Of a stretch of DNA of 32,684 nt, positions 24,765-32,518 are shown one piece after another. The DNA is from Nostoc sp. LEGE 12450 (GTDB taxonomy: Bacteria; Cyanobacteriota; Cyanobacteriia; Cyanobacteriales; Nostocaceae). Position 1 is the stretch's first letter; each line of letters starts with the position of its first letter. The notes beneath the pieces are model-generated. The model was not told the origin of the DNA. It saw only the letters and a program-made list of their open reading frames with translations, and did not search any database. The position numbers and the translations under genes were made by a program. Location: positions 1-32,684 of the forward strand of contig NZ_JADEXU010000092.1 of NCBI RefSeq assembly GCF_015206895.1. The letters run 5' to 3'.

Positions 24765-25256
24765 ATGACTGCTATTTCTAGCCTTGAATTCAAACGACCA
24801 ATTTGGCAAACCACTATTATATTGACTTTGGGCTTTTGGCTCAGTGCTAGTTTAGTTTTAGACTGGGTAATTATGCCTAGCCTTTATCTTTCTGGCATGA
24901 TGAGCCAAGCTGGTTTTACAACAGCAGGCTATACGATTTTTTGGAACTTCAATCGGATGGAATTATTGTCTGCTGCTGTAGTACTGACAGGGGCATTAGC
25001 TTTGGGTAAAACCCAATATCACTGGCGTATTGGCAGTATTATTTTATCTGGACTGCTGCTAACTATAGCTGTGCTTGACACTTATTTCTTAACTCCGCAA
25101 ATGTGCGCCGTAGGAGTTCAGCTAAACCTATTTGAAGCAGCTGCTGCTATTCCATCGACAATGAATTTACTACACGGTAGTTATTGGGTACTGGAAGTAG
25201 TTAAGTTGGTGGCTGGTGGCACACTTTTAAGCTGGTGCTGGCGGGAGCAAGTTTAA
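24765..25256 (+). CDS. Small integral membrane protein of unknown function
   Basis: Membrane protein of 163 residues from ATG 24765, with four hydrophobic helices: near 15-40 (TTIILTLGFWLSASLVLDWVIMP), 65-85 (ELLSAAVVLTGALALG), 92-112 (IGSIILSGLLLTIAVLDTYFL) and 140-157 (SYWVLEVVKLVAGGTLLSW). The pattern resembles DUF4149-like proteins, but I would not name it. An open frame extends upstream to a TTG at 24699 that has AAGG nearby; I prefer the ATG because the extra 22 residues are Lys/Asn-rich and unlike the rest. Neither start has a strong ribosome binding site. It stands alone between the cyclase terminator and its own terminator at 25307-25335. Confidence 0.72.
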   Translation: MTAISSLEFKRPIWQTTIILTLGFWLSASLVLDWVIMPSLYLSGMMSQAGFTTAGYTIFWNFNRMELLSAAVVLTGALALGKTQYHWRIGSIILSGLLLTIAVLDTYFLTPQMCAVGVQLNLFEAAAAIPSTMNLLHGSYWVLEVVKLVAGGTLLSWCWREQV

Positions 25257-25306
25257 GTAGATGGAGAATTATAGCGGTGAGAATATCTATTTATAAATCT
25301 CACACC

Positions 25307-25335
25307 AAAGACGCAAAGAAATTCTTTGCGTCTTT
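25307..25335 (+). terminator. Rho-independent terminator
   Basis: AAAGACGCAAAGAA is followed after one base by its exact inverse complement TTCTTTGCGTCTTT and then further T residues, giving a 14-bp arm repeat with a T-run. It lies 50 bp past the stop codon of the membrane-protein gene at 24765-25256. Confidence 0.8.
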
Positions 25336-25699
25336 TTGCTACATATACTTTATGGGTTAATGAATGCAATATTTACGATGGGCTACGCCTACGAGGGCAA
25401 TTTTATATTTATATTGGTGACTTTTAAAGCTTGAGATTCTTCGGTTAAATTGCTATTATGAAATGATTCAGTTATCTATTAAGTGTAATTAAATAAGCAG
25501 GCAAAATTATCTTTTACTGTACATTTTTCCCCTTCCCGGATATTAGAGCAAAAAAATACTGAAAGATAATATTAATTAGTTTTCATGGTTACTTTACTGA
25601 TTTATCATGAAGTTTAGATATTTCTTCTAACTTTTTTTGAAAATTATAGTAATCTAAATTTTAGTGAGTACATTACTTCTTATCTACCATCTAGCTGAA

Positions 25700-26450
25700 C
25701 ATAGCTATTTTGCAGGTATGTACTACCAATCAAGAATTTCGTTGTAAGTTCTTGAATTTGTCACTTCAAATTGTGCCAGGTGAATATTTCGCCCCAAACA
25801 AAATTAGAACCCATTTCCAGTACTTATGAAGAGATTCCCTTCTGCTGGTTTGGTCGCCTGTGCATCTCACCACACATCATTATGGCAGCAATTGTCAGCT
25901 AACTCATCCTTGGTCGGAGGTTTCCCATTCTTGTTGTGCAATTGATAGTTTTGCCCAATCCCAACACTAAGAGTTGCTCTACAAGCTCAAGACCTAAGTA
26001 AGACATTGGGTTTTCTAGATACTTAGTTTTAAATAATACTCTTTTTCTTGAAGAGTTTCCCTCAAGAATAAACTTTTAGCAAAAGTACCTGAAAACTTTA
26101 GTTATGGCAACCAAAACATTGCTATTAAATCCATAAAAGCCTTGATAGAGGAGCTTTTTCGTCTACAGCACTGGAGATTTTGATTGTTCCAGACTTAAGT
26201 ATGAGAGGCAAAAAAAACTTTTCTAAGAGAACTAAAGTATCTGCAATTTTAGGCTACTAGATACGGATAACAATGATACTTTTGTGACTGATGGGCGAGA
26301 GCCAATAGTCTATCTGTTGCACTTGAGTTACTGTTAGATTGGCTAGATTAGCAAAAGATACAGAAAACCAATCTAGTTTTTGAAATACTATATCCTGGCA
26401 ACCAGTCAGGCCATTTTGCTATTGGGCAATAATATGGATTGGTTTAGTTG
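25700..26450 (+). pseudogene. Possible decayed PatA/DUF4388-like gene
   Basis: No open frame survives, but adjoining frames give pieces that fit the N-terminal domain of PatA-like proteins: WFGRL at about 25848-25862, then, after a one-base frame change, SHHTSLWQQLSAN at about 25867-25905. This matches the family pattern of a GRLxWA strand followed by H-x3-RW-x2-L. Several in-frame stops follow. Its neighbour downstream is an intact PatA-like gene, so an old duplication is plausible. This rests on short matches made by eye and could be chance. Confidence 0.25.
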
Positions 26451-26636
26451 TAATTCGTGCTTTCTAGCTTAACAGAGATTGGTTAATTAAGAGTTAGGGG
26501 GTGTGGAATCTCTGTACTAACTCAAATGTGACCGTTATATTTATCTGATAGTGCTTCCAACCAAGTCGCAGTGAATTCCGAAAAGGTAATTCACTAATTT
26601 CGCCTGCAATGTTAATTTTATTCCAGAGCTATCCCA

Positions 26637-27740
26637 ATGATGACACTTCCGATTAATAGATACAGATTTTTTCAAAAGCTCCAGCCTTTATCTTTGTTGA
26701 AAAAAATCACTGGTAAGTCTGTTACTGGTTGTTTACAGGTGTTTAGCAGATCGGGCTCTTGGTCAATATATGTAGATGAAGGTAAACTAATTTATGCCTG
26801 CTACTCAGAGAAAATGTTTGAGCCACTTTACAGAAATTTGCAACGCTTGAGTCAGCAAATTTCTACTCTCCCCCGTGAAATTCACGAACAGTTACGGGCG
26901 ATATTTGAAACTGGGATTGAAAATCAGGCAATACCGAACCCAGATTATTTGGCTATTTGCTGGTTAGTTAATCAGAAATATATCAGTCCCTTTCAAGCGG
27001 CGATGCTGATAGAGCAGTTGGCGCTAGAAGTTCTGGAGTCATTTCTGAACTTAGAAGAGGGGAGTTATGAATTTATTCCTGAAAGCTTTCTAGATGACAT
27101 GCCAAAGTTTTGTCATCTGAATCTCCGCTTACTGGTTGAACGATGTCAAACGCCCCAAAACGTTGGCAAAGCCTCTCGTAGTGAAGCACCAAATCATCAG
27201 ACTTCACCGACTTCTCAATCACAACGTTTAGAATTGTTCAAAATCAATGAGCTAAAATCTAAGAGCAAAAGTACACCAAACTCTTTTAGAACAAACGGCT
27301 ATAGACCACCAATCTACTCTCTTAATAGTAGTGAACATAGGGGTCAGCGAATTACCGAACCTCCTGTTGACAAAAAAATTTACACAATCTTTTGTATTGA
27401 TGATAGTCCTACGGTATTGAATACTATTCAAAGTTATTTAGATGAGCAAACATTTTGTGTTGTAGGAGTCACCGATTCTTTAAAAGCTTTAATGCAGATT
27501 GTTCGCACAAAACCCGACATCATTTTGTTGGATATTTCGATGCCAAATTTAGACGGATATGAACTCTGCTCTTTGCTGCGTAAACATTCACATTTTAAAA
27601 ATACACCTGTAATTATCGTGTCAGAAAAAGTAGGATTTATAGATAGAGCTAAAGCTAAGATGGTCAAAGCATCAGGCTATTTAACTAAGCCTTTTACACA
27701 AGGAGATTTACTAAAAGTAATCTTTAAACATATTATTTAA
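26637..27740 (+). CDS. PatA-like response regulator (DUF4388 + receiver)
   Basis: Response regulator of the PatA/PixG group, 367 residues, probably cytosolic. PatA itself controls heterocyst position in Anabaena, and relatives act in phototaxis and pilus control; the role of this paralog is unknown. The N-terminal domain (about 1-170) has the DUF4388/PatA pattern: GKSVTGCLQVFSRSGSWSIYVDEGKLIYA, then a helical part ending ALEVLESFLNLEEGSYEFIPE. A polar linker at about 175-245 is Ser/Thr/Asn-rich. The receiver spans 248-367: acidic Asp255 and Asp256, phospho-acceptor Asp299 (LLDISMPNLDGYE), and Lys351 (LTKPF), all conserved. No output domain follows. The start is ATGATG at 26637 without a clear ribosome binding site. 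No partner kinase or CheW-like gene is adjacent. Confidence 0.9.
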   Translation: MMTLPINRYRFFQKLQPLSLLKKITGKSVTGCLQVFSRSGSWSIYVDEGKLIYACYSEKMFEPLYRNLQRLSQQISTLPREIHEQLRAIFETGIENQAIPNPDYLAICWLVNQKYISPFQAAMLIEQLALEVLESFLNLEEGSYEFIPESFLDDMPKFCHLNLRLLVERCQTPQNVGKASRSEAPNHQTSPTSQSQRLELFKINELKSKSKSTPNSFRTNGYRPPIYSLNSSEHRGQRITEPPVDKKIYTIFCIDDSPTVLNTIQSYLDEQTFCVVGVTDSLKALMQIVRTKPDIILLDISMPNLDGYELCSLLRKHSHFKNTPVIIVSEKVGFIDRAKAKMVKASGYLTKPFTQGDLLKVIFKHII

Positions 27741-28111
27741 TTTTCTAATATAATAAATAACTGCACTTAATCAATTTTTTTAGATTCAAGGTTAAGTATT
27801 ATTGGGATGGCTAGTGTTCAAGTTGTAGAAGATTGTCTGACTTTAATTGAAATTAATAATTATTTAAACTATAAGAATTACCACTTTATTAAGATGATAA
27901 GTACTAAACAAGCTATATAAATTAATTTTCATGAGTGGGAAATCACTCAATACGAATATTTTCTGGTAGAGTTGAGACTTTAGTAGGTCTGAGTAATTAG
28001 TATAGAACTCATATTTAATTTTTGAAAAAACTCCGTACAACTCAAAAAGCCTTCTTTCCCATTGCCTATTGCCTTTTGCCTTCCCACGCAGTAAGTTAAA
28101 AATCAAAGCTC
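27741..28111. other. AT-rich intergenic region
   Basis: This 370 bp between the convergent PatA-like and SGNH genes has no convincing gene. A short minus-strand frame here has AT-driven composition and runs through an STRR. The only structure is the STRR run at 28060-28080. Confidence 0.55.
28060..28080. repeat. STRR heptamers (NATTGCC)3
   Basis: CATTGCC TATTGCC TTTTGCC form three tandem heptamers ending in TTCCC, a common STRR type of heterocystous cyanobacteria. Confidence 0.65.
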
Positions 28112-29065
28112 CTATATCTCCCTCAGTATTTCTAAAAGCGATCGCTCCAAAACTTCGCTGACAACTTTATTACCTTGCAAATTGAGGTGAATGTGATCGT
28201 GATACAAACCTTGCGGGTTGTTCGTTGAATTGAATATCGGTAAAAAGTCTACATAGTTAATTTGCTGGGCTTTAGTAAAATCGCTCAAACGTTGCCGGGC
28301 TTTAATTTCGTAATCGCGGGGGCCTGGTTCAGCAATTTCTCGCAGTAAGGGAGTCATAACTAGTAAAAATTGGCTGTTGCTTTGGCGAGTCAGGGCTTGA
28401 ATTTTGCCGATCGCTTCCAAATTAATCCCCACGCGATCGCCTGCTTCATTTTGCACCGCTTTCATTTCAGGAATTGGCTTCTGCTTAACGATATAACGTT
28501 GCCACACTTCCGCTAATGCTAAAGGAGGCTTACTATCGGGATAGTTGCGATCGCGTCCTACCGGTAAAGAAGTGGGAGGAGTAGCAAACAAATCATCGGT
28601 ATTAATTAATAACACTACCGCTTGCGCGTTGAAATTGCTAAACTTCTCTAAATAGGCTAACTCGTTCCTTGGCCCCCAAGAGTTAGCTGAAGCATTCAGC
28701 ACTTCCACTTCCTGATAATTACGATGAGTGGATGATGCTAAAGAACGCATCATTATCGCCGATATTGTATTAGTCTGATCTGTCCACCAACCACCATTAG
28801 CAATAGAATCCCCTAACAGTAAAACTCGCAGCGTAGAAGGTGCAGGTGTTTTATTTATCGCACTACCTCGCATAGAATACTCATTAATTTCAATGCGATT
28901 ACCAAAACGACGAGTACGCTGGTTAGGAGCCAATAAATAGCCAATCTGCTCATCACCAATGTAAATTAGGGGATTACCAAAGCCAAAGAGCGATCGCAGT
29001 CCGATCTCGACTATCACAAACAATCCTAGAACCACCGCCAAAATTACGATCAGCGCCACTTTCAC
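28112..29065 (-). CDS. SGNH/GDSL hydrolase-like membrane-anchored protein
   Basis: Predicted esterase or acyl-modifying hydrolase outside the cytoplasmic membrane, 317 residues. An N-terminal helix at 3-25 (VALIVILAVVLGLFVIVEIGL) acts as anchor or signal. SGNH blocks: LLLGDSIANGGWW with the nucleophile Ser87; an Asn/Gly region in VLNASANSWGPRNEL; and the C-terminal DHIHL with Asp290 and His293 as the D-x2-H pair. Such proteins often trim or deacetylate cell-wall or exopolysaccharide chains (family knowledge), but no substrate can be given. The start is GTG at 29065. It is convergent with the PatA-like gene and divergent from dnaE-C. I know of no functional partner nearby. Confidence 0.85.
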   Translation of the reverse strand: MKVALIVILAVVLGLFVIVEIGLRSLFGFGNPLIYIGDEQIGYLLAPNQRTRRFGNRIEINEYSMRGSAINKTPAPSTLRVLLLGDSIANGGWWTDQTNTISAIMMRSLASSTHRNYQEVEVLNASANSWGPRNELAYLEKFSNFNAQAVVLLINTDDLFATPPTSLPVGRDRNYPDSKPPLALAEVWQRYIVKQKPIPEMKAVQNEAGDRVGINLEAIGKIQALTRQSNSQFLLVMTPLLREIAEPGPRDYEIKARQRLSDFTKAQQINYVDFLPIFNSTNNPQGLYHDHIHLNLQGNKVVSEVLERSLLEILREI

Positions 29066-29435
29066 TTACCCACACCCTTTAATACCGTGTTGCTTCTCAA
29101 CGATACTAACTGACACATTCGGCATTGGAAAGAGGTACACGGGCGAGGTATAGAAGGAAAAACTTTCTTTGCTCCCCTGATTTCATCCATTCTCCTAGCA
29201 TCTGTATTAAGGGGATTAATATGTATTGGAATCTGTTTATAAGCTTTAAAAACAGCAATTACATGGCTATTAACTGTTTATCTAATAGTTTGTCAAACTT
29301 TGTCTACTTTTGTGTAAGAGTATAGCAGTGTTTTCTAGTGATATAATTTTATATTACTAGTATTACTATGACTACAATTTTTATCATTTTATCAATTAAT
29401 TAATTTCGCAAATTTTTTTTCGGGGGTAAGGTAGG
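29066..29435. other. Intergenic region upstream of dnaE-C
   Basis: This 370 bp lies between divergent genes. The last 120 bp are strongly AT-rich (runs of TTTTATC, AATTAATTAATT and TTTTTTTT), with GGGGGT and AAGG just before the ATG at 29436. The promoter of dnaE-C must lie here, but I cannot assign boxes with confidence. A short plus-strand frame at 29125-29325 lacks coding character. Confidence 0.5.
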
Positions 29436-29543
29436 ATGATCAAAATAGCCACACGTAAATATTTAGGCAAACAAAATGTCTATGACATTGGAGTTGAGCG
29501 TGACCATAATTTTGCACTCAAAAATGGCTTCATAGCTTCTAAT
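29436..29543 (+). other. C-intein coding segment of split DnaE
   Basis: These 36 codons encode the C-intein; Asn36 is at 29541-29543 and the extein begins with Cys at 29544. Block F/G features are visible (VYDIGVERDHNFAL and the IASN terminus). As I recall, it matches the N. punctiforme (Npu) C-intein, the fast-splicing one. Confidence 0.95.
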
Positions 29544-30788
29544 TGTTTCAATAAATCCCATTCGACCGCCTATGGTTATGTAACTTATCAGACAGCATAT
29601 TTAAAAGCTAATTACCCATTGGAATATATGGCAGCCCTGTTAACTGCTAACAGTGGCGATACTGATAAGGTACAGAGATATATTACTAACTGTACAAATA
29701 TGGGTATTTCCATAGATCCGCCAGATATTAATCGTTCTGGTGTTGATTTTACACCGACATTGGGAAAGATTCTGTTTGGCTTTTCGGCGGTGCGTAATGT
29801 GGGACAGAATGCGATCGCCTGTATTTTAGAGGCGAGAAATGAGACAGGAGAGTTTAAATCTCTCGCTGATTTTTGCGATCGTGTGGATTTACGTGCTGTT
29901 AATCGTCGGACTCTGGAATCGCTGATTTACTGTGGAGCCTTTGACAAAATTGAATCCAACCGCCAACAGTTAATTAACGACTCAGAATTAGTGTATGATT
30001 GGGCACAATCTCGCGCCAAAGACAGAGCCAGTGGACAAGGGAATCTCTTTGACTTATTAGGCGATGGATTTTCTTCTACTCAGAATAAAAGAGCAAATAA
30101 TGCCTTTGAAACTGCTCCTAAATCTAAACCTGTGACCGATTTACCCCCACAGAAAAAGTTGCAGATGGAGAAAGAATTATTAGGTTTTTATGTATCAGAT
30201 CATCCACTGAAATCCTTACGGCAAATAGCACCACTTTTAACTCCAATTAACCTTTCGCAATTAGGAGAGCAAAGGGAAGACACAAGGCTTTGTGCAGTTG
30301 TGATGTTAAATAACGTCAAAAAAGTGGTGACAAAGAAAGGCGATCAGATGGCCATTTTGCAAATAGAAGACCTAACCACACAATCAGAAGCTGTAGTTTT
30401 TCCTAAAACTTATGAACGCATTAGTTCCTTACTTCAAGTTGACACAAGATTGATTATTTGGGGAAAAGTAGACCGACGCGACGAGCAAACTCAATTTATT
30501 GTTGAAGATGCAGAACCAGTGGAAACAGTACAAATGGTAATGGTGGAGTTAAACCCCCAGCAAGCAGGTGATATGGAAAAACTACATCTCTTGAAAACAA
30601 TTTTGCAAGAACATTCAGTAGACAAAGAAAAGGCAAAAATGCCAGTGATTGGAATTATCCAAACTGAAAATTCTCGGAAACTTGTTCGCTTGGGTTGGCA
30701 ATTTTCCGTACAAGATTCAAGAATAACCGTCCAAGCTTTGCAAAATGCTAGTTTTCCTGCTCATATCAAATCACTCACTGGTAGCTAA
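29436..30788 (+). CDS. dnaE: DNA polymerase III alpha subunit, C-terminal half, with split C-intein
   Basis: Second half of the replicative polymerase, joined to the first half by protein trans-splicing. It has 450 residues. Residues 1-36 are the C-terminal fragment of the split DnaE intein (begins MIKIATRKYLGKQNVYDIG, ends IASN); Asn36 cyclises and Cys37 (CFNKSHSTAYGYV) is the first extein residue and +1 nucleophile. The penultimate residue is Ser rather than the His of most inteins, as is known for DnaE inteins. The extein contains a helix-hairpin-helix region (GFSAVRNVGQNAI... about 114-170) and an OB-fold domain (about 280-360, LCAVVMLNNVKKVVTKKG to FIVEDAEPVE). The dnaE-N gene with the N-intein is not in the window. 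GGGGGT and AAGG precede the ATG. The gene is intact to its stop. Confidence 0.97.
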   Translation: MIKIATRKYLGKQNVYDIGVERDHNFALKNGFIASNCFNKSHSTAYGYVTYQTAYLKANYPLEYMAALLTANSGDTDKVQRYITNCTNMGISIDPPDINRSGVDFTPTLGKILFGFSAVRNVGQNAIACILEARNETGEFKSLADFCDRVDLRAVNRRTLESLIYCGAFDKIESNRQQLINDSELVYDWAQSRAKDRASGQGNLFDLLGDGFSSTQNKRANNAFETAPKSKPVTDLPPQKKLQMEKELLGFYVSDHPLKSLRQIAPLLTPINLSQLGEQREDTRLCAVVMLNNVKKVVTKKGDQMAILQIEDLTTQSEAVVFPKTYERISSLLQVDTRLIIWGKVDRRDEQTQFIVEDAEPVETVQMVMVELNPQQAGDMEKLHLLKTILQEHSVDKEKAKMPVIGIIQTENSRKLVRLGWQFSVQDSRITVQALQNASFPAHIKSLTGS

Positions 30789-30989
30789 TACCAGAAGTGA
30801 AAAATCTACTAATACTCAAAAGCATCTGAAAAATTAGTTTTATAAACTGTCAACAGTAAATTGCCTTAAGTATTCAGGGTTAAAAGCGTTTTTTTAGTTA
30901 CTTATGCGGATGATAATTTCCTTGAGGGAGTGGTATCTTTTTATGCTAATACCCTTAAGGCTGCGACCGGGGGAAGGAGTTAAAACTTG

Positions 30990-31586
30990 ATGAACGTAAA
31001 CGAGCTACATAAATTTGTTTCATACTGTAAAAGGATTCAACCCCAAACTCACGAGGACATTCAAAAGTTTTTTGAAGGAGTGATCTTATTTCCTTATGAT
31101 AAGGAACTTCTACTGCAAGCTTATTTATTTCTGAATATTAAAGAATTGTTTCCCTCATGCGCTGAATTGCTGTTATTTGAAAAATCTCCAATTTCAGATT
31201 ATACAGATTTAGGAAAGTGTGATTTTGTCTACCTGACTTTTAAAGGTAGCCTGTATTTAATTGAAACTAAGTTTATTGATACGGAAGCAACAGGAGCTAC
31301 AGAAAGAAAAAGAAGAAATAAACACAGAAATAAGGTATTTGAGCAAGTTATTACTTTAAAAGGCCGATTTAGTGAATATTGGAATATGAGGCTAGAACAA
31401 TTAGAGTGTGGGGTTTTCACAACAGATCCAGAAGTTGCTTGGCGAGGAAATGGTGTGAACGTCACATCTAAATCAATATCTATAGATCAGCTCGAAAAAT
31501 GGCGAAGAAGTTATCACACTAGTGAAAGATTTTTATCTCATCAAGATGCGCCAAAATTTGAGGGTAAGGTTAATTTGAAAAGTTAA
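30990..31586 (+). CDS. Putative PD-(D/E)XK nuclease-like protein
   Basis: I do not recognise a named family. It has 198 residues from ATG 30990; a TTG three bases upstream would add one Met. AAGGAG at 30974-30979 is a strong ribosome binding site for either. Using the TTG numbering, residues 76-97 read KCDFVYLTFKGSLYLIETK: Asp79, then two strands and Glu93-Thr-Lys95, which is the D-x13-E-x-K arrangement of the PD-(D/E)XK nuclease core. An acidic Glu60 lies upstream and Gln120 downstream (KVFEQVITLKG) in the place often taken by a motif IV Gln. The segment ERKRRNKHRNK at 106-116 is strongly basic and could bind nucleic acid. No methyltransferase or toxin partner is adjacent, so this would be an orphan. 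The nuclease fold is an inference from one motif. Confidence 0.62.
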   Translation: MNVNELHKFVSYCKRIQPQTHEDIQKFFEGVILFPYDKELLLQAYLFLNIKELFPSCAELLLFEKSPISDYTDLGKCDFVYLTFKGSLYLIETKFIDTEATGATERKRRNKHRNKVFEQVITLKGRFSEYWNMRLEQLECGVFTTDPEVAWRGNGVNVTSKSISIDQLEKWRRSYHTSERFLSHQDAPKFEGKVNLKS

Positions 31587-31825
31587 GCTTTGACTGAATA
31601 GGCAAGATGTGAAGCAAGAATCCTATTGAATTTTAGCCATAGAAGTGTTAAATCGCATAAGCTAAGTAGTCAGACAGAATTAATTCACCAATCTCATTGC
31701 AAAGAGAAGCGAAGGCTCACAATGACTATAAATATTTTTGTCCGACTACTTATCGATTAAATTTGCCAGATAGCTAAGAGCAATTTCACCTTTGTCAAAT
31801 CATCAGCAACCATAGCCCGGAAAAC
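31587..31825. other. Gap containing a small inverted-repeat element
   Basis: No gene is visible. The main content is the 90-bp element at 31663-31752; the rest is AT-rich. Confidence 0.5.
31663..31752. mobile_element. MITE-like element, 90 bp, 14-bp terminal inverted repeats
   Basis: TAAGTAGTCAGACA at 31663-31676 is mirrored by TGTCCGACTACTTA at 31739-31752 with one mismatch. The interior has a second fold (CATTG ... CAATG around AAAGAGAAGCGAAGGCTCA). There is no ORF. Its GAAGCGAAGGCTC core resembles GC-rich Nostoc repeats elsewhere in the window. It could be a non-autonomous element or simply a large hairpin. Confidence 0.5.
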
Positions 31826-32407
31826 GTGTCAGATTACTTGAATAAGTACCAAAAGTCTGACAGGAAAACCATACTAATGAGAATTTGGGCTGCTACTGCT
31901 GTGCTAGCTTCGTCTTGGCTAATATCTGGGATTATATGTTCTGAGCCAATCAACGCTACTTCTGTTGTGGTAGAAAATGCCATATCATCCCCTGCGCCAA
32001 CAAATACAAAACAGATTACTGTTAGCAAAGCTGAGTTTGGGCTGAAGAGAGTTGACTCCAAAGGTAACGTTACCATTTTTCAGACAACAAGAGTGCCACT
32101 TCAGCAGGGAAACGCCTACGGATGGCGGATTAAACTCAAAGACTACCAAGGTGAAGTAAAATGGCGCGAAGTGTTGCGTTTACCAAAACCTCCAGAAACT
32201 TGGGGAACAGATCGCGGTGAAGACTTCTCAATGTCACCAGACGGGATGACATCTGTGACACGGCGTACACAGTCGGCTCCAGAGGGTGTAATTGAGAATT
32301 TTTGGACGATTACTCCTGGCGATCCGGTTGGTAAGCATAGGATAGAAGTCTATATTGATGACCGTTTGATCGGTACTTTCGAGTTTGAAATTATCCCAGT
32401 GAAGTAG
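31826..32407 (+). CDS. Secreted or membrane-anchored protein of unknown function
   Basis: Exported protein candidate, 193 residues, no family recognised. A polar N-terminus with DRK precedes one hydrophobic segment at about 18-40 (MRIWAATAVLASSWLISGIIC), which is a signal peptide or anchor. Residues 45-60 are Ala/Ser/Pro-rich. The remainder looks like a beta-sandwich: alternating strands such as ITVSKAEFGLKRV, YGWRIKLKDYQGEVKWREVL, and a last strand pair KHRIEVYIDDRLIGTFEFEIIPV typical of immunoglobulin-like folds. No catalytic motif is visible. The start is GTG at 31826; an internal ATG (codon 18, 31877) would leave a shorter signal peptide. A GC hairpin lies 14 bp downstream. Confidence 0.7.
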   Translation: MSDYLNKYQKSDRKTILMRIWAATAVLASSWLISGIICSEPINATSVVVENAISSPAPTNTKQITVSKAEFGLKRVDSKGNVTIFQTTRVPLQQGNAYGWRIKLKDYQGEVKWREVLRLPKPPETWGTDRGEDFSMSPDGMTSVTRRTQSAPEGVIENFWTITPGDPVGKHRIEVYIDDRLIGTFEFEIIPVK

Positions 32408-32420
32408 ATATAAAACTAAT

Positions 32421-32441
32421 TCCCTCCTTAAAAAGGAGGGA
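32421..32441 (+). terminator. Hairpin after the secreted-protein gene
   Basis: TCCCTCCTT and AAGGAGGGA pair over nine bases around AAA, 14 bp past the stop codon. No T-run follows, so it is a terminator only in the broad sense; similar hairpins are frequent between Nostoc genes. Confidence 0.5.
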
Positions 32442-32448
32442 TAGGAAG

Positions 32449-32518
32449 CAATACGGTTCAGTTAACGTCAAAACTCTTCAACTGCGCTACTACAATTTTT
32501 CTTAACTGAACCGTATTG
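32449..32518. mobile_element. MITE-like element, 70 bp, 17-bp terminal inverted repeats
   Basis: CAATACGGTTCAGTTAA at 32449-32465 and TTAACTGAACCGTATTG at 32502-32518 are exact inverse complements. The 36-bp interior has no coding capacity. The same left end occurs at 10698 and a one-mismatch right end at 10804, with a different interior, which supports a family of small elements defined by their ends. Confidence 0.7.

Larger units (their letters stand above)
25257..26636. other. Long gene-free region, possible decayed gene inside
   Basis: This is about 1.4 kb with no intact reading frame. A clear terminator lies at 25307-25335. The stretch from about 25340 to 25690 is very AT-rich and shows nothing definite. 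From about 25700 to 26450 several short frames carry coding-like sequence, described as a separate pseudogene candidate. An imperfect palindrome GTGAATTCC-GAAAA-GGTAATTCAC at 26571-26594 lies 43 bp before the PatA-like start and might be a regulatory site. Confidence 0.5.

Noticed and set aside
27864..28106. Minus-strand 80-codon open frame between the PatA-like and SGNH genes
   Set aside because: AT-driven composition, runs through an STRR repeat and shows no domain; not supported as a gene.
29125..29325. Plus-strand 66-codon open frame upstream of dnaE-C
   Set aside because: Asn/Ser/Cys-rich random-looking translation, no ribosome binding site, in a promoter-type AT-rich region.
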